DNA of 64,000 nt. Source: Atrina japonica. Lineage: Eukaryota; Mollusca; Bivalvia; Pterioida; Pinnidae. The notes under the pieces were generated by a model. It was not told where the DNA came from and ran no database searches. It saw only the letters and a list, made by a program, of their open reading frames with translations. The first letter of the stretch is position 1; each line of letters begins with the position of its first letter. The stretch lies in contig BROG01000642.1 of the NCBI GenBank assembly GCA_030159075.1, forward strand, positions 112,001-176,000, written 5' to 3'. Position numbers and translations under genes: made by a program. Below, piece after piece: positions 36,016 to 47,852 of this stretch.

Positions 36016-36880
36016 GTGGAAAATCAGTATAAACAGAACATATATTATGTAGTACACGTTGCATCTACCACAGACTTACATTGTTAACAGCTGTGACACA
36101 TATGTCATGATGACATCTATCTGTCATGACAACTTTGACACCGTCAACGTCCCACAGTGAGACTTTGACAAATTATATGAAACCTTCTGTTTTCGGTAGA
36201 TTTACTCTGTTTTGACAAGTTACTATTCAGTATTTTTTTACACAATAAAGCATTGGTTGCTGAATGAATCGCACCGGTCGATGACAAGTTAGGTTTACTA
36301 CGGGTACGATTTCAGTGACATTTGCTATTATATAATTTAAGTGAGTAATTGATTGATGTTAAACACTTAACATTACATAAACGTACCGATTTATCTCTAT
36401 AACAAAGACTTCTGTGTGTGTTTGTGTGAGTTTACTTATTTAATTAGTTTTAAAATGCTTTATTGTTATTCATATTACCTGTTTGCTCTGTGTGAAAGTT
36501 TGTCTTTCTTTCTTTATTTATTATTATTTTTTTTTTTTGCAAATGTTTTCGCCACTTGAATTTTAATGTGGAATCATGTAATTCATTTAGGAAAGTGGTA
36601 GGGGTGAGGGTATACAATTACCAGAATGTTGTAGTTCAGGTCAAACAAATGACATCGATAAGGTAACCTCTAGACTGACATTTTACACAAATTTAAACAA
36701 ATCTGGCAGCAGTCAGAAACATTTCACATTTTTCAGTGGGATATCATTTTTGTGCATAATAAGCAAATGCTTCCTCCATTGTTAAGTGATTAAAGCATTC
36801 TGCTGTAAATCATGGCATCCTCCAACATCCTCTCACCTGTAGTCAGTGAGGGATGGAGCTTTGCTAGATATCAAGCCACG

Positions 36881-37092
36881 TATGCAGGCCACAAAATAAT
36901 AATAATCGTCGTAACTTATTTACAGGTTATGCTAAAAGGAATGTCTGTAACCTGCAGGTTACGACAGCAATAATGAAGACCTAAATATGAAATTCAACGA
37001 AAAACGAAAAGGAGGTTACGTGATTTGACTTTGGTGTAACCTCCACATAACCTGAACGATCGCTCCCATTTTGTTTTGTGGTCTGTGTATGC
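36881..37092. mobile_element. TIR element, about 210 bp
   Basis: TATGCAGGCCACAAAAT and the complement of TTTTGTGGTCTGTGTATGC form inverted ends. Inside are GTAACCTGCAGGTTAC (a perfect palindrome) and repeated GTAACCT/AGGTTAC pieces. Confidence 0.6.
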
Positions 37093-37311
37093 AAGGATTT
37101 TTTAGATGGTGAAATTAAAACCCGAAATAGATTATTGAACCACTACTGCTCCCCAATCATGTAACCACAAGCATAAATATAAAGATGGCCATTGGCACCT
37201 CTTGGAGCCACTGGCACCACCTGGAGTCAATGGCACCGTCTACATGTACCTTGATTTGGTGATCAGTGAACTTTACATGTACATTGTGTATAAATATCTA
37301 AAACTGTGTGT

Positions 37312-37548
37312 GGGCCTCCGTGGCCAAGTGGTTAGAGCATCATGCTTTGAACCGTGGAGTCTCTTACTTCTGGTCAGTGAAGGTTCAATCCCCACTGGAA
37401 CCTAAACTAATTTTTGTGAGAACGTTTGCCAGTTTACTTGCAAATGGCCGGTGATTTTTTTGCGGAGTACACTGTAACCGCGTTCTCTCCTCCACCATTA
37501 AAATTTGACTGCCACCATATAACTGGAAAAATTTTTTTAATGTGGCAT
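37312..37548 (+). mobile_element. Full-length SINE-A
   Basis: Head GGGCCTCCGTGGCCAAGTGG, A box TGGCCAAGTGGTTAGA, B-box-like GGTTCAATCCC, body TGTGAGAACGTTTGCCAGTT, tail GCCACCATATAACTGGAAAA ending in TGTGGCATAAAAC. The 37.5-38.1 kb that follows has no recognisable gene. Confidence 0.85.
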
Positions 37549-38179
37549 AAAACAAAAATTAAAAAAGAAAAAATTAAACTGCATCTCTTATAAATAGACA
37601 TTTTCGATAAACATTTTAGGTGAGAATCTGAAATTATTAAAATCTGTTGTAGGGTTATGTTTGAAATTACACCGTTAGTACATGTAGATTAACCTTGTCA
37701 GATATCTGTACTTTTCAGTCTTTAGCAGAACATTGATATGCCTGCCATCTTTGAAGTCGTAATTTTTCCTGGCTGTAATTTCAAGTAATTTACAGCAGAT
37801 ATACCAAATTGAAAAATGCCACATGATAAAGTTATCTCCAGACCAAATGATTCTCCATTCTCGACAGCTAGTGGAAGTTGAGATCAACCATCTGTTTCAG
37901 AAAAAAAACAAAAAAAAACATGTACATGTAGCGCTATGGCCGAATTAGACATATACATTGTAATAGACATCATGTCATGGTTTCGTATTTGCTGCAACCG
38001 TGCAGCAGTATTGCCGTACACAAAAGTTCATCAATCCTCACTTACATACTTCTCTCTCCGATACCTCCCAGTCAAGCTAACTGACCTGATACAGTTACAT
38101 AGTGTTCCTATTAATGGTGGAGGTATTATTGTTCATTGTGTACACTCTCTTTGATCATGTTTATAATAGTAATATTTGA

Positions 38180-39470
38180 TACCTCTTTAACTTGTTGTGT
38201 AGATGTGTGTGTGGATAAATCCTTGCTTGAAGCCCAACCACCTTGAAAAGGTGAATAGTCTGTAAATGCCATATTTGTATCTGTATTGCTGTCTGTCTGT
38301 CTGTCTGTCTGTCTGTCAGCCTCCTGAAATTACTGTGTAGATGTGAGTATGATAAGTCATTGTTTGAAGTCAAACCACTCTGAAAAAGTGAATTGTCTGT
38401 AATGATGTGTGCTGCTGCCTGCCTGTCTGTGTTGAAGTTTACCTGTCTATGTTGTAGTTTCCCTGTCTGTCTGTCTGTGTTGTAGTTTACCTGTCTGCCT
38501 GTCGGTGTTGCAGTTTACCTGTCTATGTTGTAGTGTACCTTTTTGTCTGTCTGTGTTAAAGTTTACCTGTCTTGCTTTTTATCTGTCTATGTTGCAGTCT
38601 GTCTGTCTATCTTTCTTGTAGTATTTCTGTCTATGCTACAGTTTACCTGTCTGTCTGTGTTGCAGTTTACCTGTATGTCTGTTTTGCAGTCTGCCTGTGT
38701 TGCAGTTTACCTGTATATCTGTGTTGGTCTGTTTGTCTATCTTTGTTGTAGTATTTCTGTCTGTGTTACAGTTTACCTGTCTGACTGTGTTGCAGTTTAC
38801 CTGTATGTCTGTGTTGCAGTCTGTCTGTCTGTATGTGTTGCAGTTTACCTGTATGTCTGTGTTGCAGTCTGTATGTATGTGTTACAGTTTACCTGTATGT
38901 CTGTGTTACAGTTTACCTGTATGTCTGTGTTGCAGTCTGTATGTCTGTGTTGTAGTTTACCTGTATGTCTGTGTTACAGTTTACCTGTATGTCTGTGTTG
39001 CAGTCTGTATGTCTGTGTTGCAATTTACCTGTATGTCTGTGTTACAGTTTACCTGTATGTCTGTGTTGCAGTCTGTCTGTGTAGCAGTTTACCTGTGTGT
39101 CTGTGTTGCAGTTTACCTTTATTTCTGTGTTGCAGTCTGTCTGTGTTGCAGTTTACCTGTGTGTCTGTGTTGCAGTTTACCAGTATGTCTGTGTTGCAGT
39201 CTGTCTGTATTTCTTTCTGCAGCATGTTTGTCAGTCTCTTTAAATAATCATGTAGATGTGAGTATAATTGATGAATCCTTGCTTGAAGTCCAACCACATT
39301 GAGGAAGTCTGTTTTTAGTAAATGATGTGTGCACCTGTCTTGCTGTCTGTCTTCATCGAAGTGTGCCTGTCTGTCTGTCCTTTAAAACTGCCATGTTAAT
39401 TTGCGAGTATGGATAAATCATTGGTTGAAGCCCAATCAAACTGAAGCAGTGGGTATTCTGTAAATGTGTT
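38180..39470. repeat. Composite minisatellite with a 24-bp core and 100-bp spacer units
   Basis: The core (about 38405-39235) repeats GTTTACCTGTATGTCTGTGT plus TGCA, about 24 bp. Four about-100-bp units flank or bracket it (near 38180, 38325, 39238 and 39383). Each has GTAGATGTGAGTA-like, TTGAAGYCCAACCA and CTGTAAATG blocks, followed by CTGT runs. Because 24 is divisible by three, open frames of up to 234 codons appear in more than one frame; these are artefacts. Confidence 0.93.
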
Positions 39471-40459
39471 TATAATTACACATGCATCTGTTTTGCTGTC
39501 GATATGGAACCCCCTCCCTCTTGCCCCTGCCTCTCTGACAAGAACCATTCACTTATAAACACCAATAGCTATTGGTGAATTGATGAAATATCTTTCTATT
39601 GTTCTTACTGTCAGTCTGTCTGGGTCTATCATTCTGTCCGTTACTAAAGCATACATGTACCTGTATGGAACCCCCCCTTTCCAACCACTATCATTCACTT
39701 ACTGTTGGTGAGGTATAATAAATATTTTTATCTTTGCTATGGAATCTTATAATTGCAATAAATCTATCTGTAGAATACCGTACATGTATCTACTGTGACA
39801 CAGGACTTCAAAAGTTTTGTGTTTTGGTGCTCAGACTTTTAAACAATTAGACCTCTGACAAATTGTAATTAATTTATTAATTTCTTATCAGATGTCATTG
39901 GCCTGTTCTGGCATTTAAAATGGCTGGTTTTTATCATAATAGCAGTAGTTCATTCATTTTCTTGATGTTGAGAAAGTTAAGATTTTGTTTGCCGATTGTT
40001 GTCCTTTTATGCCAGTGAATTATCTTAACTCTACCCTGAATACCTGATTTGCATTTTATAATTTAAGCAGTCATTGGCAATTACAGATTATCAGGGTCCA
40101 ATAAAATGTGACCTCCAAATGACCTCCATAGGTTCATTAAAAACACAAAAAGAATTGGAGGAATTTTTTTGAAAACTTTTATGATCAAAATAACATCATT
40201 TTATAATAAAATGGAATGAGGAAGAATTAATGCAGATCATTCATGATGGAAAACACTGTGTGATCCTGTATGAAGTTAGCCTGACCATAAAATGACCTAC
40301 AGTGTATGAAGTTAATGATTGATTATAAAGAAGTTCGGCATAGACTCAAATTAAAAAGTGGTGTAGCCATGTACATGTATGACCCAGGAAAAAGCCACAT
40401 TTTTCTGGGTTGTAAAACAATAAATAAAAAAGTAATTGAATTGCAGAAAGAATTTTGTA

Positions 40460-40641
40460 CAGTGAAACTTGTATATGAAGACCCTCTTATGGACACAACA
40501 AAACTGGTCTTTATAAGGAGGTGGTCTTTATAATTATAGAGGTTTATTTCTACATAGATGGTACTGTTGGGGACAGCAAAAGATAGTGTTTGTGACCGGG
40601 TGGTCTTTATTCATAGGTGGTTGCTAAAATTAGTTTTACTG
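40460..40641. mobile_element. TA-flanked pogo-like MITE (family 5), 182 bp
   Basis: CAGTGAAACTTGTATATGAA and TTAGTTTTACTG are inverted ends. The body holds GACCCTCTTATGGACACAAC, GGTCTTTATAAGGAGGTGG and GGGGACAGCAAAAG. A copy with the same blocks lies at 60411-60559, and 42816-42986 is an inverted relative. Confidence 0.8.
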
Positions 40642-41215
40642 GATAGATATAAGGAAAAAATGCTGCTGGAATTCACTTAACTCCGTATTTTTTACATGTA
40701 CTTTTAAAGTCCTTTAATCCATGTAACTTCTCTAAATTATCTGCTCTGATGCTATTCTGTACATGTAATGTACATTTCTATCCACCAAGATTGATGATGA
40801 GGGGGTGGGAGGGGAGGTATATTACTTTTAGTGTGACTGTTCCTTTGTCTGTTACGATAGTTTGAGTTTCTTCGAATTTTAAAACACATTTGCTATGTTG
40901 ATTAAAGTTTGTCAAGTCTGCAATATTTTTTATCCAGAGTTATGGGACTTTAAAGTAACTTTGCTCCGTGGATCATCATGTTTCTCAAATACTGCACACC
41001 TGAAAAATTGGCTCCCGTTTAATTTTTTTTTTCCATTTTTGCCCTTAGAGGAGAGGGCAATTTTACAATGGAAGTGAAATTTTTAAGCTAAATAATTGAG
41101 GCATGGACATTATACATGTACATGTATGTCATACAAGAGACTGTGGTGATTTAGGGTGTATTTAGGACGAGTTATTATGTTTTCTGTCATAAAAAGAGAA
41201 AATAACTAGGGCAAA

Positions 41216-41298
41216 GGCACTTGTTTCTATCAATGGGGACTTGAGAATTACATACTACATAATTCTTAACCCCCTCCCCATTGATGGAAACAAGTGCC
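41216..41298 (+). ncRNA. Long near-perfect hairpin, possible microRNA-type precursor
   Basis: Arms 41216-41239 (GGCACTTGTTTCTATCAATG...) and 41275-41298 (...CATTGATGGAAACAAGTGCC) pair over 24 positions, with one position a G-U wobble in RNA. An inner AGAATTA/TAATTCT stem extends it. The total length of 83 nt fits a pre-miRNA, and it lies in the sense strand of intron 1. There is no evidence of expression, and a palindromic mobile element could look the same. Confidence 0.35.
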
Positions 41299-42384
41299 TG
41301 TGGATACATCATTTCTACAAGTTAAACCTTTCTTACCATGTAAGCACCTATTTTATTTCTACAAAAAGAAAGAAATTTGAATGGTATTGTAGACTTCACT
41401 ACATGTACCATACAGGTGCAATAAAAACAGCATGTATGAAAATAACGAGAAAATGTTTAGCTAATGAACATTGTAAGGGTGGGGGCAGACAGACAGACAG
41501 ACAGAGTAATGATATGATACAAGATCATCTATCCCAGAGGCATAAAAAGATTTAAAATCATAATACATTTGAGCCCATTTCTGGCTGTACTTAATCTACA
41601 GAATGAAAACTACAGGTACAAACACACCTTTTAAATACACACTTGCACTGAATAATCAGGACCAAAATTGTCCAATCAGCAGATTTACTATTTACCAAGA
41701 TAAAAAAAATGGCATGCCCAGTCAGTTTGTAGGTAACTAGAACACAGCAGTAATGCTCTGCCAAATTTATCAGAATGTAGTACAACTAAGCTTGATCTGA
41801 GCTAATTTACTGAATGTTTCCAGTGAAGTTTTTTTTAAACCTTTGGCTATTGCAGTCATTGATATGTGCACGGTTACACTAAGGGATCTTGTCAAAAGTT
41901 TATCAGATAACACCTTCCCTTGCAGTTTTATGTGTGTTCAACTTGTAAAATTCATTATATTTTGGTAAACCTTTGAAATATTAAAATCTAAAGTGATAAA
42001 ACTGACAACAAATAATTGTTTTCAAATACTTTTGTCCTAAATCAGTCAGCATTTTAGTAATGCTTCATTTCCTTAGCCTAGACTATTCTTCATGCGTGAA
42101 TCAGTAATTTCTGTTTTTGAATATTGCATAACTTGTGTACATGTATTTAATACTTTTGATGTGTAAAATGGGAAATAGTTGATCATTATCTAAGAAATAT
42201 TAGAATTGTATTGAAAAGAGTAAAGAAATTCTGAAAATGTTTTAGTATATATCTTATGAAAATAAAATCAATGACTAAAAAGAAAATAACAGATTACACA
42301 AAAATCCATAAAATATCCCCCCAAAAAAGAATTTTAATAATGCTTTGGCAAATTTTATGATGAATATGGAAAATCTGGTTGCCT

Positions 42385-42475
42385 TTAACTCATTTTTCCC
42401 TACAGACACATTTGGACTGGTTCAAGTCATTGATTTACAGAAGAGTCTATTGTTTTTCAGGGGTTGATGAGGTTA
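42385..42475. repeat. TAACTCA palindrome family, copy 1
   Basis: TTAACTCATTTTTCCCTACA ... GACACATTTGGACTGG ... GATTTACAGAAGAGTCTATT ... CAGGGGTTGATGAGGTTA. The ends are inverted repeats. Confidence 0.8.
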
Positions 42476-42815
42476 AAGATTATTGGTGATGCAATCACAA
42501 TGTCACTGAATATTATTTATTTATATATGTACATGTGAACTTCAGGTCATTATTCAGATGTGCTCAAGATTACTATTGCTAGGGAAAATTACATGTATTT
42601 TTCAATGTGTTTTAATTACAGTTATGGGATGTACTATACTTACTGGATTTGGCTATTCACTATTTACATGTATCACGATTGTGACAAGTCAAGTTTGTCG
42701 TGTTTCTGCTGTATTTCATAACAGCAATGCACATGTGACAGCTTTTGTCCATACCACTCTGTATTTTATAAATCCAAAACCGACCTCATGTACAAAATGG
42801 TAAGAAAAGCATGTA

Positions 42816-42986
42816 CAGTAAAACCTGCTTTAGCGATCACCTGTGTATCAAGACCACCTGGTCACAAAGACCGTTTTTTTTTATTTTGCTGTCCCAAGTA
42901 ATACCATTTGTGTTACAAATCAGCCTCTGTATAAAGACCACAGGATTCTTGTGTCCCTAAGGAGTTGATTATCTACAAGTTTCACT
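42816..42986. mobile_element. Pogo-like MITE related to family 5
   Basis: CAGTAAAACCTGCTTTAGCG at the left, CAAGTTTCACTG at the right. The body contains AAGACCACCTGGTCACAAAG and CTCTGTATAAAGACCAC, the complement of the blocks at 40460-40641. Confidence 0.75.
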
Positions 42987-43604
42987 GAAATAGGGATAAC
43001 TTGATAGGTTGATGCAATGTTACATCTCTACATATAAGAAATAATAACTAACAGAAATATTGAAGATCACGGCAAACTATATAGAGGACTTGAAATATTG
43101 GATTAAAACCATGTTAAGAATAAGATTATATGATCTAAGTATTATTTTATGATACACATTTATCTCCCTTGTCCATTCCAGACAGAAGAAATGAACTGTC
43201 CAGTTTGTAAATTTAAATGTCCTAACTCTTAGAATGATAAAGCTAAAATGCTAGGCTACCACCTTCCAATACATTGGTTTTTGTAGTCCAGGAAATGGAA
43301 CACTCGGTTGATCATTGCCTGACTAAGAATGCCTTTAAGTCTCTGTGGCATTTCACCTTTCAAGCTAATTGGCCATTAGATGTACATATAATATCTCTAT
43401 CAACATCTGTTGTTGCTCAATGAACTATTGAGAGCATAATTCTCTTTTACAAGAGCACATAATTCTGTCATAACCAGCCACAGGTGGCACTTGTAACTCT
43501 GACCAGACTTTTATATCTGTTAGATCATGTTGTGTGACAGGGGGCCAGTCTTCTATAAGATCCAGTTGTCAAGATCACACAATAAAAGATCAGATCAGAG
43601 TACA

Positions 43605-43695
43605 TTAGCTCACCAACCTCTGAAAAATAATAGACTCTTCTGTAAATCAATGACTTAGACTAGTCCAAATGTGTCATTAAGGGTGAATGGGTTAA
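43605..43695. repeat. TAACTCA palindrome family, copy 2
   Basis: TTAGCTCACCAACCTCTGAA to GGTGAATGGGTTAA, inverted relative to copy 1, with GACTCTTCTGTAAATCAATG and AGTCCAAATGTGTC inside. Confidence 0.75.
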
Positions 43696-44499
43696 AGTCA
43701 GAAACTGAAATAAATTGTGTGAAAATGTTCTTTATTGTAAGGCACAGTAAATATGTATGTTTTCCTCTAGTCATCAACGCCAGGAACTCTTTGCAGTTTT
43801 CTTTACATCAATGACACGGGCCAGTCCAATGTTATTTTTTTTATTTTGTACTTGCACAACCAAGTAGATTAAACAGTGTTGATTCTTGATCAAAAGTAAA
43901 AAATGATTGCCAGTATCAATATCTGCAGTGAAGTAGTTTGAACCGTTGGCAAGCAGAGTAATCGTCATATCTTACGGGTTACCCTACATTGTGATATACT
44001 TGCGTAATGCATCTCGTATACGGGGTAATAATGGCCTCATATCTAGCGATAAACTAACACCAATATCAGATAAAGATGTCATAAAAAGTCCTGAATGAGA
44101 ATTGCAGAAGATGTGTGTACTTGACAACGGTTCATCTACGATTTGAGACTTACGCAAACACTTAAAAAATAGAGAAGTTGGAAATAGTACAGAACTAAAT
44201 AAAACAAGTAGAACGGTATACAATAGTAGATAATATAAAAGCACAGACAACGAGTGTTGACATACATTTTGTACTAGTCAAGGCTATATTGGAGAGTGTC
44301 GTTCTACCTTGGCATGTACATGCAAGTCTTTGCAATACAGTAGAATCTGTGTTGAGAGACCAGCATTACAAACATTTTTTTAAATGTTGCTTTATTACAC
44401 AGGCGATCCCTAAATAGAGGTCAGATATTGGCAATCATTAAGAATTGGTTATCAAAGCAGGTTTTTAATTTGCTCCTTCAAGTATTTTTCCTATTTCTA

Positions 44500-44590
44500 T
44501 TAACTCATTCACCCCTAAAGACACATTTGGACTCGTCTAAGTCATTGATTTACAGAAGAGTTCATTGTTTTTCAGGAGTTGGTGGGTTAA
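44500..44590. repeat. TAACTCA palindrome family, copy 3
   Basis: TTAACTCATTCACCCCTAAA to GAGTTGGTGGGTTAA with the shared ACACATTTGGACT and TTGATTTACAGAAGAG blocks. Confidence 0.85.
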
Positions 44591-44666
44591 ACATGTACAT
44601 GTGCCATTATTGAGGTTGATAGCAACAACATGTAGGTGGCTTCAAAAGTGATGTACAGTACGTCAT

Positions 44667-44755
44667 TATCTCATTCACCCCTAAAGACACATTTGGACTG
44701 CTCTAAATAATTTATTTGTAGAAGAGTCCATTGTTTCTCAGGGGTTGATGAGTTA
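44667..44755. repeat. TAACTCA palindrome family, copy 4
   Basis: TATCTCATTCACCCCTAAAG to GGGGTTGATGAGTTA, only 76 bp from copy 3 and in the same orientation. Confidence 0.85.
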
Positions 44756-44806
44756 TTTGTATTAAAGTATTAGTATGTACATTTTAGAAGACGTGTAGAA
44801 GATACC

Positions 44807-45045
44807 TTGGTGGCCGAGTGGTTAGAGCATCATGCTTTGAAGCATGAAGTCTCGCCTCTAGTCAGAGCACGTTCGAGTCCTGCTAATACTTTATAGCTGA
44901 TTTTATGTGAAAATTTACCTGTTAACTTGCAGAAGTTTTATGGTCTCTTCCTGGGTACATTATAATGGGTGCTTTCCTTTATATGTACCATAAAAAATGG
45001 CCATCACAGTAAAACTGAAAATTGCTTAATAAAACACCATTTCAA
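44807..45045 (+). mobile_element. Full-length SINE-A, diverged
   Basis: Head TTGGTGGCCGAGTGGTTAGA (A box), B box CGTTCGAGTCC, body TGTGAAAATTTACCTGTTAA, tail GGCCATCACAGTAAAACTGA and AATTGCTTAATAAAACACC. Confidence 0.8.
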
Positions 45046-45791
45046 GAAACAAAAATGAATGACGTAAGTAAAATTAAAAATCTGTATTAAGAATTTCTTG
45101 GATGTTATTTACTTAAATATGAAACATTTTACTGTTTTAAATCCTCATTGTTCTTTAATTTTGAAATTTTGAATTGAATTTTTCTTTAAAATAAACATTT
45201 GATTGAAGATTAAAATGTTGGCTAGCTTTATAATGCTGTACAATTTATGCAAGCTAAGCATGAGTAGATATATTTTTTATTACAAGTTTAAATTGACTAA
45301 ACAGACATATCATAAATGTATTGAGGGGTGTAAGACAAGGTGTGCACTTTTGTCCTGATGTTAATAGAGTAGTAACTGTGTAAACCTATTATAACACTTC
45401 ATTTACTCTAGTTTCAAGATAAAGATCGCATCTCTCCACAAAATCTAAGCAGTTCAATACCATCACAGCCTTGCGTAACCTTATCCCCGTCTTTTGTAGG
45501 TTCAGACGTATATATAATGTAATCGGAATGAACTCATCAAGTGAACCGGAAAATTGATTGTAATTCATTTCTGAGGAAGATTTGCTTTAAATTGATGTGA
45601 TAATTCTCTATCAGTCAATCTTCAATTTTTTTCAAAGATTTAATTTATCTATGCAACAGGTTTTACTTAAGTTTTTTTTTTTTTTTTAAAAAAAGACAAA
45701 TGTTTGACAGCTTTTTAAAGTTTAAAAGACTTGAAAATTTGAAAATATTAAATCACAAAAAGTTGGCAAAATGTGTTGATAAAGAGACTAA

Positions 45792-45980
45792 TTGCAAGAA
45801 AAGCTAGAAAGATTGAAAGACGATAGATATGAGAAATTAGGAGAAGAACGATATACCAAACTGAAACTCAAAAGAGAAAATGAAAGCAGTTTACAAAGAA
45901 TTAAAATGAAGAGCATGCAGGCCATTTGTTGTGTGAATTACACAGAGGAAGAGAGAAAATGGAAAGAAGCAGTTGTGTGA
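45792..45980 (+). other. Charged, coiled-coil-like open segment, unassigned
   Basis: An open frame with no ATG at its start encodes 62 codons rich in K, E and R (LERLKDDRYEKLGEERYTKL, then EERKWKEAVV and a stop). A stop lies just upstream, so it could only be a terminal exon with an acceptor near GCAAG, or a fragment of a retrocopy. I do not recognise a family, and AT-rich sequence readily gives K/E-rich frames. Confidence 0.2.
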
Positions 45981-46069
45981 GATACATGTATTCCTACTCC
46001 CTTTAAATATACTAGTTTTTTAAAGGTAAAGAGATACCAAAAGCAGTCGGGACTCCAGTGGTGAAAATA

Positions 46070-46192
46070 ATACAATTTTACTTGCGGAAGGCCAGTGGTC
46101 TCTTCTGGGTACAGTGTAACCAGGTCCTTTGCTCCACTATTAAAAACTGGCTGGCGCCATATAACTGACAAATTGTTGAGTGGTGTCAATTA
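46070..46192 (+). mobile_element. SINE-A 3' fragment
   Basis: ACTTGCGGAAGGCCAGTGGT to GCGCCATATAACTGACAAAT and TTGAGTGGTGTCAATTAAAA; the head is missing. Confidence 0.75.
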
Positions 46193-46589
46193 AAAATCAA
46201 TATCAAATCGAACAGATAGAATTTAATGAGAAAAATGGGAACAGACTTGTATGGGATTTTTTATTTAAACTTTAAACTTGCTGCTATTAAAGGTTTTATG
46301 TTTGTTTCAACTACATTTGTAGCTACTGATAATTTATTCAAAATAACATAAATGTTAACCGTTATTTTGTTGCCTGTGCCATTATATTCTCATTGTTATT
46401 GCCAAAGCTGTGGGTCTTTTTCTGGGTTCGAAGTCCACAAATGCAAATGTACATGTACCCTATAGTCAAAATAAGCTTCATGTAATGGTATGATTTTAAG
46501 ATGAAAACACACAGAATTTGTGCTGCAATTGGACCATTTTGTGTTCTTTAAATTTTCTTGTTTTCACATATTTTTGTGGGGTTTTAACA

Positions 46590-46789
46590 TTCTCACAGAA
46601 AATTTCTTGCATAACCGTATAAATGTTTCATACGAGTGGAGTGACATCAATTTTGACCACAAATTTAAGGACTTCATCCGGAGCGTTTACAAATGGACAA
46701 CAACTTTTTACTGTCGATTTATCCGATGTCGGAGGAATACTTTTAAGTTCAGTAAACTGTCCTCCCATTTATTGTCAGTGAAGTGTTAG
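46590..46789 (+). other. CpG-rich segment with two overlapping open frames, unassigned
   Basis: After the acceptor-like TTTTAACATTCTCACAG, one frame is open to TAG at 46789 (NRINVSYEWSDINF...), and another is open from an ATG at 46624 (SGAFTNGQQLFTVDLSDVGG...). The base composition is less AT-rich than its surroundings and CpG is frequent. It may be a remnant of a coding sequence. No family is recognised. Confidence 0.2.
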
Positions 46790-47593
46790 TTTATTGGAGA
46801 CCATTAAACTTCAATACTTAAAAAGCTTTGTTGACATGACGATGGGATAGTAGAAACATCAGAACAAATATAAGACAGGGCTTTAAAACAATCTCAAGTG
46901 GCACTTGAAATGCACAAAAAAAAAAATCTGGGACATACGCGTCCCACAATATCAATCTGTATTGGGAATTATATATATAACAGTATATACCCAGGTGTGC
47001 AAAATGACCTCATGACCTGTTTTATTTTTGGTTTTTTGGGGGGTGGGGTTATTGTAACAGATTTGTACATTTATACAAATGTTTTTATTTCAATTCAAAG
47101 AAATAAAGTAGCGGTACCTGTGTCATTGATCTTTAAGTATATTTTACCTATTGTAAAGGGACATACAGGTGTATCTTGATATTTGGGGCAATGAACCACG
47201 CTATTGTATTCTTGCTCTATTGTGTCACACATGTGAGTGTGGGTCATGCTCTGTAACCAATGTTTACATTTTTTATTTTGCATAAGTTTAGAGAGAGAAT
47301 ATTCATATATTTGTCTCTTTCTTTCATTTCCTCTTTCATTGTTTTTCATAGCTCTTTTTATAAACTGCAACCCCGCCTAAAGACAACCTTGCTTAAGAGA
47401 GAATCTTACATTTAAGACCATATATTCAATTGCTTGATGAATTTCTTAATATTCTACAAGTCCAGAGCCTTACTTAAGGGACTACCTGACTAATCAGACC
47501 TCTTTTAGTCAGTCATTTGTACATGTATGCCTTTAGGAGTGAAAATCTCACAAAATAGACCTTTGAATGCAAGCCACATGCATTTATTTTGTA

Positions 47594-47780
47594 CAGTCAA
47601 ACTTGCATTAAAGACTACCTCTGTATAAAGGGCACCTGCCTTTAAAGGTCATTCAAGCATCACCTTTATTATCTTTTTTTATAATGAATAGATTATTTAT
47701 TATAACAACGACAATAAAAAGTAAATGATGACTACTATTGCCTGTTTAGTGGCCTATATACATGTAGACAAGTTTAACTG
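47594..47780. mobile_element. TA-flanked pogo-like MITE (family 3), 187 bp
   Basis: CAGTCAAACTTGCATTAAAG and CAAGTTTAACTG are inverted ends with TA on both sides. The body has CCTCTGTATAAAGGGCACCT and CCTTTAAAGGTCATTCAAGC, as at 27145-27335. It ends 73 bp before exon 2. Confidence 0.8.
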
Positions 47781-47852
47781 TATATTGAATTACAACTGTG
47801 GACAGGTTATACAGTTTATAAGAAATACTTAATAATGTGTCATCTTTTACAG

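Larger units (their letters stand above)
12909..47852 (+). other. Intron 1 of the SBSPON-like gene, 34.9 kb
   Basis: It starts GTAAGT and ends CATCTTTTACAG, joining two exons in phase 1 with a Ser codon split across the junction. It contains most of the mobile elements of the window, including a whole DIRS-like element on the opposite strand. Its identity as a single intron depends on the two exons belonging together, which domain order and phase support. An unseen small exon inside it cannot be excluded. Confidence 0.75.

Noticed and set aside
38543..39302. Open frames of 234 and 201 codons with LQFTCMSV repeats
   Set aside because: They arise from a 24-bp tandem repeat whose length is a multiple of three; they overlap each other in different frames and show no start, splice or domain signal.
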